Source: Antedon bifida
Taxonomy: Eukaryota > Echinodermata > Crinoidea > Comatulida > Antedonidae
Assembly (NCBI GenBank): GCA_963402885.1
Contig: OY727096.1
Location: 10,955,820-11,019,819, forward strand
Length of the DNA stretch: 64,000 bases
Direction: 5' to 3'
Shown here: one piece after another, positions 1 through 15,100 of the stretch
Layout: each line of letters opens with the position of its first letter
Numbering within the stretch: position 1 is the stretch's first letter
Made by a program: the position numbers and the translations under genes
Notes under the pieces: generated by a model
Databases searched by the model: none
Told to the model about the DNA's origin: nothing
What the model saw: the letters and a program-made list of their open reading frames with translations, nothing else

Positions 1-66
1 ATTAGAGGAGAAAACATTAAATTTTAAAGTACTGTATAGTTTTATTACATCAACCAGAATCCTTAC

Positions 67-147
67 CCTTGAGGTACCTCCCGGGTCCATCACTCGTCGA
101 ATCTTGTCAATATAGACTTTAGGTGGATCCTTTGCATGAACTTTTTC
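67..147 (-). CDS. FMNL: FMNL exon, continuation of GBD
   Basis: 27 codons with acceptor ...CTGTAG at 148-149 and donor GTAAGG at 66-61, phase 0. It encodes [20 protein letters not shown] followed by DPGGTSR. This aligns with ERFQVKNPPxxYIQKL and xxGGVSRK of vertebrate FMNL proteins. The reading frame continues directly from DQ of the preceding exon. The next exon lies left of the window. Confidence 0.9.
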
Positions 148-3100
148 CTACAGTTCAGGAGAAGAAAAAATATTAAAATCCATACATTTTACATATCTCA
201 TTCTCTCATAATTTCCAATGGTTGCCTGTAGTTACCGTGCAAACATTTCAGTTAGTTTTGCAACCATTTTCAGTTGGAGTTGTAATGCAGTAATAGTTTT
301 TTTAAGGAAGTGATAAGGTTAAAATAATGTGTAATTATAAAAAATAAAATCATGTATGTGAACAAAGTCACCCTCAAATTACTAAGAAATTTCGGATTCT
401 TCAGTAATTGACATACATAATTTTTATTAGAGCCCCATTGGTATGCTTTGGACTGGCCAGGTTTTACAGTAATACATTTTAATCACAGAAACACCCAAAA
501 TTTATGTATTTCTTTACCTGATCACAAATGAGATCCCATTTCTTTGTATCATCATATTGTCGTAATAATTTTGCTTTTTCTGGAGGCAAGTCCATTTGTA
601 CCTAAATAAAAATATAAAATTATTTATTAGAAACATTAAATAAATCTGAAATATTGTATTAAAATACTTTATGGTTACCATCTTTGGGTGGGCCTTACAT
701 CATTACAAAACCATTTTGTTAATGGGATTATGTACGTAAAGTCAAAACTTATTTTTAGAGAATCTCAAACGATTAATGTATCATTGGCAGAATCCAAATT
801 GAGGAGATGGGTGGGGGTAGAATGTCAATCTAGGACAACCACATAACAACCTTTAAGCATTAAAATACTTTAAGCATTAAATTATTATCAAATTATAAGT
901 GAAGATACAAGCAATAAAACACTACATTCTTAAGACTAAATACAAAATATTGTTTTAAATCTTCATTCTTATTCTTCTGTTTTAAGATTACATTGGTCTG
1001 CACACTAAGTTTGAAAATTGAAATAAAACATTACCTTTTTATATAAAAATAGACTTTGATTTTACTAAAATCACTGAAATTTTACAGAGCAAATAATTAT
1101 GGTCTTAATTCAAGAGAAAATAATATTATAAGATGTACATATGCTTTGTGTATGTATGACTTGCAAATTAAAAGTTACCTAATAAAGTTAATATTACACA
1201 GAAGTCCTCAAGGTTAACAATTTGAACAAGGTTATTTTGTTTTATGAACTACTTACTGGCAACCAAGCTTAGCAATTGTTTTATTGTAATGTAAAATGTA
1301 TAAATATTTAGCTTTGAAATAACATTTCACACTGGGCCAAAAGGAGCCAAATGACAATCATAGGTAACTTATTTCTGGGATTCCCTACAATTTGTGACGT
1401 TTTGTAAAAATAATGCATATATATTACTTTAAAAACATTAAACCATGTCATTCCTTGTGTTAAATGTACGTTTTATGGTAAATTGTGATAAAAAGAGAAT
1501 GCACTACCTAAGTAGCTCGCAGTGAATGTCCTCTTGTGGACGGTCTTTAGGCGCAATATTTAATGATTACTGTCTTCATAAAATAGAGGTCGCATCAAGT
1601 AAAAGGAAAATGTCCCGAATTTATCCTTGCTTCGCTGCGTAAGCAGGCGTTATGTCGTGGACTCTTTCACACAGACCAGGCTTACGACCGCGACGGTAAT
1701 ATTACCGCAATTTTACTAGGTCCAGAGGCGGTCTAACGGAAGCCGGCATTAAGGGGTTTTTACCCTTTCACACATAAGCCGGCGTTCGCGAATTACCGCA
1801 ATATTACCGTCTTACAGCTCTGTGTGAAAGGGGCTTTGGAGGAAACCTGGTATTTTCGCTGAAAAGTTAGATGTCTTTATCATTTGTTTTGGCCTCGCGA
1901 TCGATCAAAAAGTGAGTGAATTACAGAAGAAAAACGTAGATATCAATCCGCGTGCAAAGCATGTTGGGATTTATAGCGGGCCTCTTAAATTATTAAAATC
2001 GACTTATTTTTCACATATCTAACCGTTTAAAGACGAAAAACGTTATCTCAATAGAACCATATAGTATTTATTTTTACATTAAATGTAGCTTGTGACCTTA
2101 AATTAGATCTAAAAAACGTATAGAATGTGACTTTAACTATTGGTTGTCCTTGGTGCCTGGAGATAGAAGTTAAGATGTAATTGATACAGTATTTGATGTA
2201 CTTTTTAAACTGAAGTGCAGACAACCATTTAATGTAATTATAGTAACTCTGAAAACTAGTATCAATTTGAACTTGCAACAATGGTAGCATTATAAAGAAC
2301 ACCCATGTTAACTAAATAGAAATTAATTGGCCTTCCATACTGCTGGTGAAATTAACTTAATCAATAATTGCATCATAATGTATAGAGAGAATAAGTGACA
2401 ATGTTGACAAGATGTATCAAATCAATTAAATTATATTATCAAGATATAGAGTGCATTTTCACTTGTGACACGCCATACTGCAATTATATTTCTGTCATTG
2501 TGTTTTAAAATGTACATCCGGTTTTAACATATTTTACACATTGTATAGTATTTTTGCATGTTTTGAACAAATTTCATTTACTTCTACTATATTGGATAAT
2601 AAATTTGAATTTGAACTTAATAGTATTTATACATTTTAAATAACCTTTGATTTAAGTTTATTGATGATTTATCATCCACCAAATTTTCAGATGAAAATAA
2701 ACCTGAAAATGGCAGTATGTTTTTTTTGCCTTTTCAATAACAAAGTTAGTATCAGTAATTGTTGAAAATGATTTTTTTTCTTCGTATGCCTTGAAATGTT
2801 AACCCTTGGGCCCACCTGATGGTCTGGAAACTGGGCACATGGGCAGTAAATTGGGCATAGGGGCCTGTAAACTGGGCACATGGGCTGGTAAACTAGGCAC
2901 ACTATAGTAGATGACCTTGAACCTGGGTTCCATCAAAATCTCTTCCCAAACTAGGGTCTAAAAACAATCTAGATCAAATTTCAATAACTCATAATTTAAT
3001 AATACACTAAAAAAACAACAAAGTTTGAACTTGACATACTGGCTCTAAATGGAAACCAGGATTCACAAACTTCCTTGTGACACACATTGCCTACTTACAT

Positions 3101-6100
3101 GTGTATTCCAAGCTGCCATTTGCTGTCTACGGGATAAAAACTCCTTAGAAGGAATACTCTCAATAATATGTACACTATGAGTCTTTTGTTCCACGTTTGG
3201 ATCTCGACTCTTTCGTCTACCGCGTGCAGAAAATGCACGGCGGCGTGGTATAGAGGAGTTGTGGCTCATCTTGTTTTCACCGGTAGTAGCGGGAGTCGAG
3301 ACTGATCGGCTATGATTCGTTCCCATTGTTTATATATTCCTTCTTTTATATACAAGAACAATCAGCAAATTTAATGCTATAATTCTGTTAAAAGAAATTT
3401 ACAAATCCAAACAGGGAAGGAAGTTCTCCCCAATTCCCTGTAAGATCAACAATCTGTATATGTCACCCTACACAGGAAATACAAAAACAAAGAGCAAGTA
3501 TTCAACAATAATCCATAAAATTAAATCCATGTGAGTTGAAATAGTAACTGCAAATAGTTTCTGTCGTTAAGTATTGTTCACAGTTTCCAAATTCACTCAG
3601 ACAAAAATATTAGAAAGGTATCTATTGAATAAGGATAAACAGTAAACAGAGGATGTCTTCAATTAACCAACTAACCAGTCACAATCTACACAGGAAGTCA
3701 AATACTCAACCGAAATTGTTCGCTTCCATTTTTATCAGATTGTTTTGGGTTACAAACGTAAATGATTCAAAATATATTTACTCGCTGAAAAACAGACAGA
3801 TACAACTCACTGTTTTGTCCGGACAGGAAAACGTCGTTTTAATATACGTAATCCATTAAACGATTAAGTAGAAATTTTCATGTCAATTTAGATTTTCTTC
3901 TTTACTTCCATAACTTGATTGATTTTACCATAAAACCTGAACAGTACAGTAATCGCTTGACAATTTCAAGTCTGGTTGGCTACTGTCGTAGTAGGTTTCA
4001 GAGCAGTGGTCACCTGATTGTGTAATCCAATCAAACTCAAACCAAATCCAATGGGACAATTTGCCCTACTGAAAACTAATGCTAAAACACATCCCGTTTG
4101 GATGTTAGTCATCAAGTATATGACGTTTCGAGTAGCAATATCAACATAAGAGGGAGTCAATAATGCTAATGTCTAATTTTAAAGACATCGTTCAAGGAAT
4201 CTTCTTAAATGTGTATCCAAAATAAATAGACTACTATCGCTAATGAAATAGTACTGAAATCTACACAAACTGTATACAGACAAACCAAGCACTAATAGTA
4301 ATACAGTCCACGGAATGCAGAGATACAACTACAGATTTGTAATTAATTGAACAAAATCAATACAGTTTTCTTTCAGGCTTAGTGTAGCGGTCCTTGAAGT
4401 ACACTTTCATCAGTGGTTAATCTAATAAGAATAGATCCAGTATCCCAGTCTCAACAAAGTTGCATGTTAAAATATAATAAGCATACACCTTTATCTGTTA
4501 ATAGCTTTTGACCAATGACAATGCAAGCTTTTGGTTTCCTTGACATAAATGATTCCGTTTAGAAACAATAGTTAACCTAGCAATTGACAAAATCCCTATT
4601 TCTAGGATGTTAATGTATTGATTTCCATGATATCAAATACACTATTGGTTTAAGACCTTGGATGAACTGATTTGTCATATGCAAGAATCAGAACAAGAAA
4701 ATGAATTGTATAAACAAATTAATTGATCTTGAGGCACATTTGATGACCTTTCAGTAGAATGAGGTGTTCACTATCAATTGAATCATAGAACTAAACATAA
4801 AATACTTCAGCACTTTAGCACTTTACTGTCTCTGAATTGGTTTGTAAGAATTATATTGTTCCCAAATCAGATTAGCAAATCAAAACCAACTTGTTTCTGG
4901 ATTGCAGTCATCAATAATCAACTTCTCAAGCAAACTGTGCAATCTTCAACAAGTTTTGCAGGAACCAAAGTGATATCAATCCCAAACGTGCAAAACATCA
5001 ACTCATTTCAAAAGCTGTCACGGTAACCTGCAAGTCGTATTAAAACTCTGACCAAAAGCTGTTTTCTTTCAAAAAATGAGTGAATATGATTTAAACAACA
5101 ACACATTAGCAAAGCCAAGATGATTTTGAAACTTTGAAGTTAAAACTAATAATTGCAAATGGAAATGATCATCCCTTTCCGTTTTCCATTTAAAAAATAC
5201 AGTGCTTGAATTAACAGTTCTTCTATTGTGAATTGATTGTTAATTTGCATGGGTGGGTCACTGGAGATATCTTTCATTACAATCAACTTCCTGAAGGAAA
5301 ACAATTTTATCTCTAAAAGATATTACCAAGTTAATCAGAATAAACAATATACTAATTACTGCATTTGTTAATTAATGTTTATTTAAAATAAACAAAAGTA
5401 AATGTGGAAAAAAAATGAATGAAATGTTTATTTATATTTTGTTTAATTATCATAAAAAATACCTTCGCCAAAGAGAACTGCTTTGAATATTGCTTACTTT
5501 CTAAGGTATAGTACAGGAGTTGTTCAAATTCTTGTACTTTATTGAAAAATATATGTCTATTAATTTGAATTGAACCAAATCAATCAAGTGGTTTAAGTTT
5601 CCTAGTCAAGTTTTATAATACTTTACTGAACATGTAAAGTTGTTTCTTAAATCTTGTTTCATTGGTTACATCTTTTGTATGTTATTATGTGCTATATCTA
5701 AACAATGACATCACCAATTTCCTATTGCTTGTAAATGCCACTTGACAGACCGCAAAGGTCACATATTGACCTCTAAATCAGTTTTACTGCAATCATTTAC
5801 TGTAGAGGGCAGCCTATATTGTATTGCTCCTGTAGATTGGTTTCTGTTGACTGTGTGCTGACATTCTTGACATTCCAATATTTGTGGAAGGATAATGATA
5901 TCAGAATTAATAATAACTAAAGGTAATAACTGTTGACAACTTTTATAAAAATAGTCATTATCCAAACTCAAACAAAAAAGATGACAACACATTTAAAAAA
6001 CCTTTTTTGCACATACCCTGTATCAGCTAATCAGGGAACACATTCCCTTGAAATAAATGAGGGATAATAATGTGTTGAACACTCAAGTCAATTTTGCTGG

Positions 6101-9100
6101 TTATCGAATATAGGTGTTCTACTGTAGTTTTAAAATATTGAATCACAATAAGCCTAGGTAGCAATGATACTTTATTGTTTGGATTAGAATCATTACATGT
6201 ATTATTTAACATTGTGAAGTTGATTTTATGGACCTTTCGTTATTATATACAGTACAGTCGTATATAATTTAATCAAGTAATAAATGTTTGCTATGAGAAA
6301 TGTACATCAATCCATTAAAAGATATTTTGCATAATGTATTATCTATAATCTAACTAAGGTTATATTATTTACAATTGATCATTATGTACCAAGGATACAA
6401 AGTGTGTTTCATCTCTTGAAGTGGATTAAAAACTACTCTACTACAGTAACATTTGATTCTTAGGATTAGATCGATAGTAGGATAGGCAGTTTTGCAAAAT
6501 AAACAAGAAATATTTCTTACAAAAAACGCTGCTCGACTTTTTTAATCATTGTTCTTTCTTCAGATATAATGGTTTATTATATCAATTATTTTTGTTTAGT
6601 AAACTTGTGTAAATAGTCTGGCCTACTATACAAAAACGTGATCATAAACTAAACTACAGTATATGTAGGCCTACATATTCCAGGGTGGGAGCATTGACCT
6701 ATCTAATTTATTGGTCCATGGTAGGAACATTATGATTAATATACTTTAGTAGCTAGATCAACTTTTGTATGCACTTTGAGGTCCAGAGAATTTGACTTCA
6801 GAAATTGGTTTACAGTAGTCAAACAATCATTTTTGGCTTGGTTACACATTTTGAAAATGTGGCAATAGGTCAAAAGGTCAAAAGGTCAGAGTTCAAATCT
6901 CAGTAGATGACTTTATTTATCGCCAAACGCGAGTGTTGCCACACGAAAATTACACAGTCAATATCATCCTACTCGAGAAATTACTGGATTTTATATGTTT
7001 AATGACAGAGACACGATAATGACGCGAAAATGACTCAGTGTACTCGAGGAAATATACGATTTACGATCCTCGCAGCAGTAGTCATGTGATGCAGTTTCAA
7101 CCAATCACGCTCACGTATTTACATAGGCTATGTAATATAAAAATATATATAACATAATAATTGTTCTACTCCGAGTCTGAAGTTGGAACACTGCCTTTTT
7201 TAATGGAACTTGAATAAAAGTAGAAGATTACTACCATTCACAGCTCAACAAAATAAATACATTTATAGAAGATTACTACCATTCACAGATCAACATCCCA
7301 ACTTTATTTCATACCTACCTGTATACAGGACTTACCAGTATATTATTAATGTATCAGTCATTAGTGTATCATTTTAACTCGGCTCCGCCTCGTTAAAATA
7401 AAGCAGTCAATTTTTCAACTCATAAACATTAATTTTTTGTATAATATAAAATTACCCATGGGTATGATACACTAAAGTCCTATAGGTATGAAATAAGTTG
7501 GGGTGTTGAGCTGTGAATGGTAGTAATCTTCTATGTATTTTTCTTGTATGCGAGTACAGTACATGTTTTAAGTATGGTATATTTTAAAATGATTTTCCTA
7601 AAATTGTCCAATCATGTTTCAATGTCTGTAATAAACTTAAATAAGTTCTTACTTAAATAAGTATTTTACTTCTAGGAATAACATTTTAATTCAAAGTTCG
7701 CATCTGTTAATCTTCTCTGATATAGATTATTTCGTATGGCCACTAGGTTTTTAGATTTTCTTGAATAAATTAATTAAAGTCAGAAAATACAGTTTAAACC
7801 ACAATATAATTACATGTATGAAAATGAGGAAGTAATCCAAAATACGTTGAATAGTACAGATTTATACATTGTAAATTACTAAATAAAGTGCACTGCAAAT
7901 GTAAATACATGTGTGTGGTACTTCTAAGAAAGGAAATGGTTCTACCTATAGTGGCAACCTAGTTCATAATTTTTACATATTTCTAAATTCTAATTGTTTT
8001 TACTAGGCATGTACTGTGGAACAATTACCATTGCGCAAGAAATATCTTGTTTAGAATAAAAATCAAATGGTAATGTCCCCATGATAGGACTGTCCAATGT
8101 CAAGTTTGGACTATTTTTGTTATTTTATTTTATTTTCTTTTACTGTATAGTTCTCCCACTTCAGAGAGAAGGACTAATCAAAAGTAGGCATGAAATAGGT
8201 GTGTAAAATTGAACCCATCGCATGAATAATTGTAAGACTTTTAAGAACAAAATCTATGATGTGAAGTTATGATGCATTTCTAGATACTTTAAAATTTATT
8301 AAGTATCTATGCCAAAGGTTAAAAAGGCCTGTTGGAAAATTATGCATGAACTTCAAAAATATGTTGCCAATAATTGGATACAAATTACATGTGGATTAAA
8401 CATAGTGAGATCTATCAACACTATACAATTATTTCTAAAATACTTACCAAATGGAATACACTACGTTTTACTAAGGCAAGTGTGTAAATGATAAAGCGAT
8501 GAAGATCATAAAAATGGAGGGAATATTATGACATTAAAAATGTCTGCCTTGAAGATGTATGCATTGCTGAGGACAATTTTATCAGCACATAATTTAATAT
8601 GCATGTACTCACAAACTTTATAACTCTGTCTTTAATGTATCTAATAATACACTATTTTTGTTCACTTTTTTCCTGTGCATACACACTTTCAGAAGCAATT
8701 TTCAGGTACGATATTATTTAAATATCGTTATCATAACTAGCAAGTGTTTATTGTTCTTCAAATCCAGTACAAGGGACACAGCATTTGGGTTACAAAGTTT
8801 GGGGTTTTTTTAAATACAAATCATACATTTACAGAATATATTAGAACACAATGAATGAAGAACAATGGCCTTTTGTTGATGATTCCCTGAATAGACGAGA
8901 AATTAGCATGTTCTAAATACAAATTTCACAGTTCAATCAAAAAATATTTCACAACACATTGAACAGTTTAAAAACCAATCACGCTACCAACAAACTTGAT
9001 TAGCCAACAGGAAAAGGCATCAAAATCAATGTATTCCAAACATTTTATAACCAGTAGACATACAAGAATTTACAGAAATAAAATACAATATGCTTTGTTT

Positions 9101-12100
9101 GGTCCTGAAGGTGTCCTATAGTGGTTTTACTGTTATAATTAGTTATAATAGGCACTGTTAAATTTATTAACGAATATGTTATCTAAATTTATCAGGATTT
9201 CATTTCCATTTTTATGGAGAGTTATGGAGAATTATAAAATTCAAAATCTAAATACATGTCCAGTCTATTTTAGGTACACAGATGGCCAGACAATATTTAC
9301 CATACAAATGACATATTAATCATAATCATCTATTGCACATTTTCCAGAACATATGTTCACTGTTAATGTTCTAATTAAAATATGAAACTCCCATCAACCA
9401 ACAACCTTTGTGTTGCAATTATATCTCATCATAAAATTACTCATCCCTATATTGTTTATAATTCATCATGGTTGTTATCATTAGGAAGTTGGTGAGTCAA
9501 TGGGGCAGGTGGGGGAAAACTGATTGACGGATTTTATACAGAGGGGGGATGAATGACTGATTGGTCAATTCTATGAGGATCTAAATACCATACATCCATG
9601 GCTAGAAGCAATATGAAATTCAATAACATGGGAGTTTTCTCACTGTATTTACTATTGATCCATTTAATAGATCTATCCATACTCATGTTGAGAATGTCTT
9701 TGAAGTATATCAGATTAGGATATCTTCCACTCAATGTTTTTATTTAATATACTTTTTAATCTGTCAAATTAAATATCTGATCCTTTCACATAATTTGGGC
9801 TTAAAAAATATTCTTTTTAGCACCATTTCTGCTGCCACAAAATATTAGATACCGAAAAAAGAAACGCTGTATGTATTGTATACTAAACAGGCCTCATCTT
9901 ACATTGCATAATAAATAAATACATTCTATTTCCCTTCATTCATACTGTAGTTCATACATTAATTGAAAATACAGGCACAGTTTGGCAGTAAGAGAAGCCA
10001 TCTGAACACATTCACAACAATTCAATTGTTTTATTGGTATATTCTGTCATTCTGATGATCATTGGGTGTTCATAATATAATATGCTCAGTGACCAAAGAG
10101 CTGAAATTAGCTATGATTTCTAGATGGAAGAGAAAGGTAACTGATGCATGAAATTAAATCAAACAAGCTGGATAGGAGCATGTACACTCTCAGGTGAGAA
10201 CTGACCCATTATGGCCTTAATGTCTCAATCATACCTTGCTCTACAGTATGAATTATTTGTATTGTTTGTTAAATAAATGCCAATATGTGCTACATTCATA
10301 GTGCTCTTATGTGAGATATTGAAAATAATAAATGAAATCATTCACAAACAATATGTTAAGTCTTTTTGGTATAGGTAAAGATGCAGAAACTTTTGTTTTT
10401 GGTCTCAGCATGGTGGTTCCTCCATGGTCTCAGCTATCTATGGGCGGCCATTAGGGCCAAAATAGACAAACGTTGCCGTACGAACAATTCCGCTCCCGTA
10501 AGGCAAACTAATGGCGTTAAAGACATAATTCCTCGAGTGACAAACAAATATTGCCGTACGGACACACAAACACATTGCCATATGAACAAATTGCCGTATG
10601 GTTAAATTGGCAAGGACAAACATTGGCGTAAGGACAAAAATTGGCGTAAGGACAAAAATTGCCGAAAGGACAAAATTGCCGAAAGGACAAAAATTGGCGT
10701 AAGGACAAATCGGCGTACAGTCTACCTAAATATAAACGTTGAGGGCAGCATAGTATTTTAAAACCACGTGACTGAAACCACTCTGTGTCCAGTCCTGCTG
10801 GGGAATAAAATATAATCATGGAAGGCTTGTGTCAAGCTAGCCAACAATAAGCCAGCCGACAATAAGCCAGCCCACTTTTATTTTTTCCAGCCAACAATAA
10901 CTATGAAACGCCGTTTGTGTATTTTTTACATTTTCAGTGTTACTTATGGTTTTTATGGTATTAGAAATTAAATATTTGTGAGAAAACGGCGGATTGCTCC
11001 TGGGAGTCACTTGGTGGGATTATACTAGGGTACCTCTTTAGTCGTCCAGTAAAAGTTAGAGTATGACCACTGGTCCCGTTTACTCAGCCCTCATCTTTTA
11101 AATCTGAGTGTAACTCAATTACGATTTTTAATATTATAGTGAAATTTGATACTGTATTTGTGAGAAAACGGCGGATTGCTCCTGGGTGTTACTTGGTGGG
11201 ATTATACTAGGGTACCTCCTTAGTCGTCCAGTATAAGTTAGAGTAGGACCGCTGGTCCCGTTTACTCAGCATTTATCTTTTAAATCTGAGTGTAACTCAA
11301 TTACGATTTTTTATATATAGTGGAATTTTATAATGTATTTGTAAGAAAACGGCGGATTGCTCCTGGGAGTCACTTGGTGGGATTATAGGGTACCTCCTTA
11401 GTCGTCCAGTAAAAGTTAGAGTATGACCACTGGTCCCGTTTACTCAGCCCTCATCTTTTAAATCTGAGTGTAACTCAATTACGTTTTTTAATATTATAGT
11501 GAAATTCGATCAATCAATCAATCCGCCGTTTTCTCACAAATACAGTATAAAATTCAAAAGATAAATGCTGAGTAAACGGGACCAGCGGTCCTACTCTAAC
11601 TTATACTAGACGACTAAGAAAGTACCCTAGTACAATCCCACCAAGTGACTCCCAGGAGCAATCCGCCGTTTTCTCACAAATATTTAATTTCTAATACCAT
11701 AAAAACCATAAGTAACACTGAAAATGTAAAAATTACACAAACGGCGTTTCATAGTTATTGTTGTCTGGAAAAAATAAGGGCTGACCTATTGCTGGCTAGC
11801 TTGACACAAGCCTTCCATGATTATGTTTTTATTCCCCAGCAGGACTGGACACAGAGTGGTTTCAGTCATGTGGTTTTAAAATACTATGCTGCCCTCAACG
11901 TTTATATTTAGTTAGACTGTACGCCAATTTGTCCTTACGCCAATTGTTGTGCTTTCGGCAATTTTGTCCTTTCGGCAATTTTTGTCCTTACTCCAATTTT
12001 TGTCCTTACGCCAATGTTTGTCCTTACGCCAATTTAACCATACGGCAATTTGTTCATATGGCAGTGTGTTTGTGTGTCCGTACGGCAATATTTGTTTGTC

Positions 12101-15100
12101 ACTCGAGGAATTATGTCTTTAACGCCATTAGTTTGCCTTACGGGAGCGGAATTGTTCGTACGGCAACATTTGTCTATTTTGGCCCTAATGGCCGCCCATA
12201 GCTATCTTCTGGTGATTCTAGGGTGAAGCTAATGTGTCACCAAAATGTTTAGTTCTCCCCTATTAATATTTTACTACAATCCACTTTTCTTGACCTTAAT
12301 TTAAAAAAACTCTAATCTTCTTTGTAAATCTTTGTAAAGTGTAATCCACTATACTTTAAACGCTTTTATTATTTTATATGTTTTTACAAGTTTTCAGTCT
12401 TTTTTAGGTATATTTTATACAAGTGTATCAGTTTTATATTTGTGATTCTTGTGAGCTACAGTATTTCTTCAAGTAAAAATTTCTTCAATTTGCATCAACA
12501 TTCATTACATTAAGTAAAGAATCAGACTGGATATGTGGAAAGGTGGTAGTCGAGGAAGCTATGGCAGTCCCTCCCTCACATTTCTATTATATAAAGTAGA
12601 TATGAAGAAATCTGGCTCTAGGAATATAAACTATAGCGAGTTTGTATAAGCTAATGGAAATAATAAACTAGAAAATAGCATTTAATTTAAATTACAAAAC
12701 CATTAATTGCACAAATGGTCAACTAATTATCATATACTTGCATTCTAATGGTCAATTTGTAATTGAACAAGGTCACTGATACTGCTAACATTAACAATAT
12801 GTTGGTCATCACATCATCTACCAAAACAACTGCAATATCAAAATGCACTTGTTCAGTATACATGATCTTTGATGAGCAATATCAAATTAATGGTTTAATC
12901 GCCTAGTCTGACTGATTACCAGGCTTTTGTTAATTATAAAACCATAATGGAAAAATAATGCCTTCATCATTAATCTGGACAATCAATTAAATTAACTGTC
13001 TAAGAACTTTCTTGCATTGATATGAATAATAATACTGAAATGGTCTAGATATGTCAGGACACAACACTTGTATAGGATTTAATCTAGGTATATCCATTAA
13101 AACAACTATCTACTAAAAACTATATGATCCTCACATAATCTAGATCCTAATCATTAAATGGAAGAATCTAATTCTACTTTCAGATTTAAATACTTGATGA
13201 AGTACAGTCAGCAGCATATATTTCTATTTTTATTATTATGGAATCATCTATATTCTATTATACAGATATTGACTGCCTGCCTAGGCCTAGACACCTACCT
13301 TGCGAAGAATAATATACAGATAATTAATAATTAATGATTCCTTGGCAATAAAATATTCACTAGCCTAGGTCGTTTAAATAATAACAGAAGAATTTCCACC
13401 AATAAGCCTACATATTATTATCAGGTAGGCCGAATAATTTGTCTTTTTCGAGCCGAATCACCGGATGTTCGCCGTGTCGTGCATAACTAACTACTACCGT
13501 GAGTATTAACCAATCACAAACAGTCTTTCATCACATCTAGGGAGGACTAATAACAAATGAGGGCACTATGTATGCATAATTTAAATAGTTTAGTTGATTA
13601 ATTTCTTCAAGCAAGTTCCGTGGCGCAGCGCATGAAGCGTTGTCTTGTGATGGAGTGACAATTTCATCGCGAGTTCAAGACCCAGTAGATGACTTTTGTT
13701 TATTTAACGAAAATTACGCAGTCAATATCATCGTACTCAAGAATTTGCTGGATTTTATATGGTTAATGACAGGGACACGATAATTACGCGAAAGTTACTC
13801 AGTCAATATCATCGTACTCGAGGATATATACGATTTACGATACTCGCAGCGGTAGTCATGTGATGCAGTTTCAACCAATCACGTTCACGTATTTACATAG
13901 GCTATGTAATATATTCAAATAAACACTTGATTCACAAAGAACTCTAATGGCAATGCTGTAATTCCCAAATTGTTTGTCATAGAAGGTGCTCTGCTCATTT
14001 GCACTCAGTACAATAAAAGTCTTTCAAAATGAACAATTAAATTTGCACAGGGTCCTGTAGCCATAGACAGCAGATACTGAATTGATACTGAATTATCCAT
14101 AGATCTTTTTAAGAGGAATTATCATACAAGTGTGGCTAAACAATGATGTCATACAAGATCAAGGTCAAATCTACAATTAGTCACACCACTTGTATTGTTG
14201 GCTATGGATAAAGAAGATACACAAAACAGATACCAGTAGCAATTCAACTCTTGTGATATAAAACAATATTATTAACATCAAATGCTATGCAAACAAACTA
14301 AAAGTTTAGGTTTGATGCTATATAAATTGAACTTTATACTTATAAAGAAAACTAGCTTGTTAATGATTGATATTAAAAGTATGATTTGGAGCCTGCGTAA
14401 AACAACTAAATTCAGAATAAACTGTCAGATTCACTTGTAGTTTATGCAAAGTAAATTTGTGTTTGTGGAAAAATTTGGTAGGATTCAAATACATGACCTC
14501 TAGTATTATTTATTTATTCTGTCTTTATACTGAATGACACTTGAAAGCATTGATTTCCAAAGTGGTTCAGTAGAGAAACATTAACAATATATAATAAAAA
14601 TAATTCAAAGACAACTAACAAAGTAATTTACATTAGTAGATCACTAGTCTGACATTCATAACTGTAGACCATCAAGCTTGCACTTAAGCAAAACATAAGT
14701 TATAAAATAAAGGTTATATAAGAAGAAATTATGCTTAAGTTTGCAAAATAAGCTAAATATGGATTACTGTATATTTACAGTATTCTGATTTTTATGCTCT
14801 TTTGTACTTGGAGTAGACCAAATACTGCGCCTTTGTGAGTGGTAAATGATGTAGGCTGAATTGGTCAGCAACCACTACTACTAGGCCTGAATCATGTGCT
14901 TTAGTTGGTCTTATATAACAAGAGGTATAGACACCTCCAAAATACACCAAACCATCACAGGGAATCTACACATTTTCGGAAATATAGACGGTTTTGCAAG
15001 TAAATTCTCATTAAACACAATCGCTTTGAATTATTATTATTAAACACACTTCTTTTTAACATAATTAATAGAGGCATGTAACTGCATTGTATAAAACACC

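Larger units (their letters stand above)
602..3098. other. FMNL intron between 518-601 and 3099-3326
   Basis: AT-rich intron with no supported coding exon. It holds a short GC-richer MITE-like inverted repeat near 1662-1838, an AATAAATTTGAATTTGAA-type retroposon-tail sequence near 2598-2616, and a small minisatellite near 2814-2900. The open frames in it start at non-ATG codons or lack homology. Confidence 0.6.

Noticed and set aside
11645-12201. Open frames of 88 and 90 residues
   Set aside because: Both lie in the palindromic element; the repeated [10 protein letters not shown] pattern is the translation of a minisatellite.
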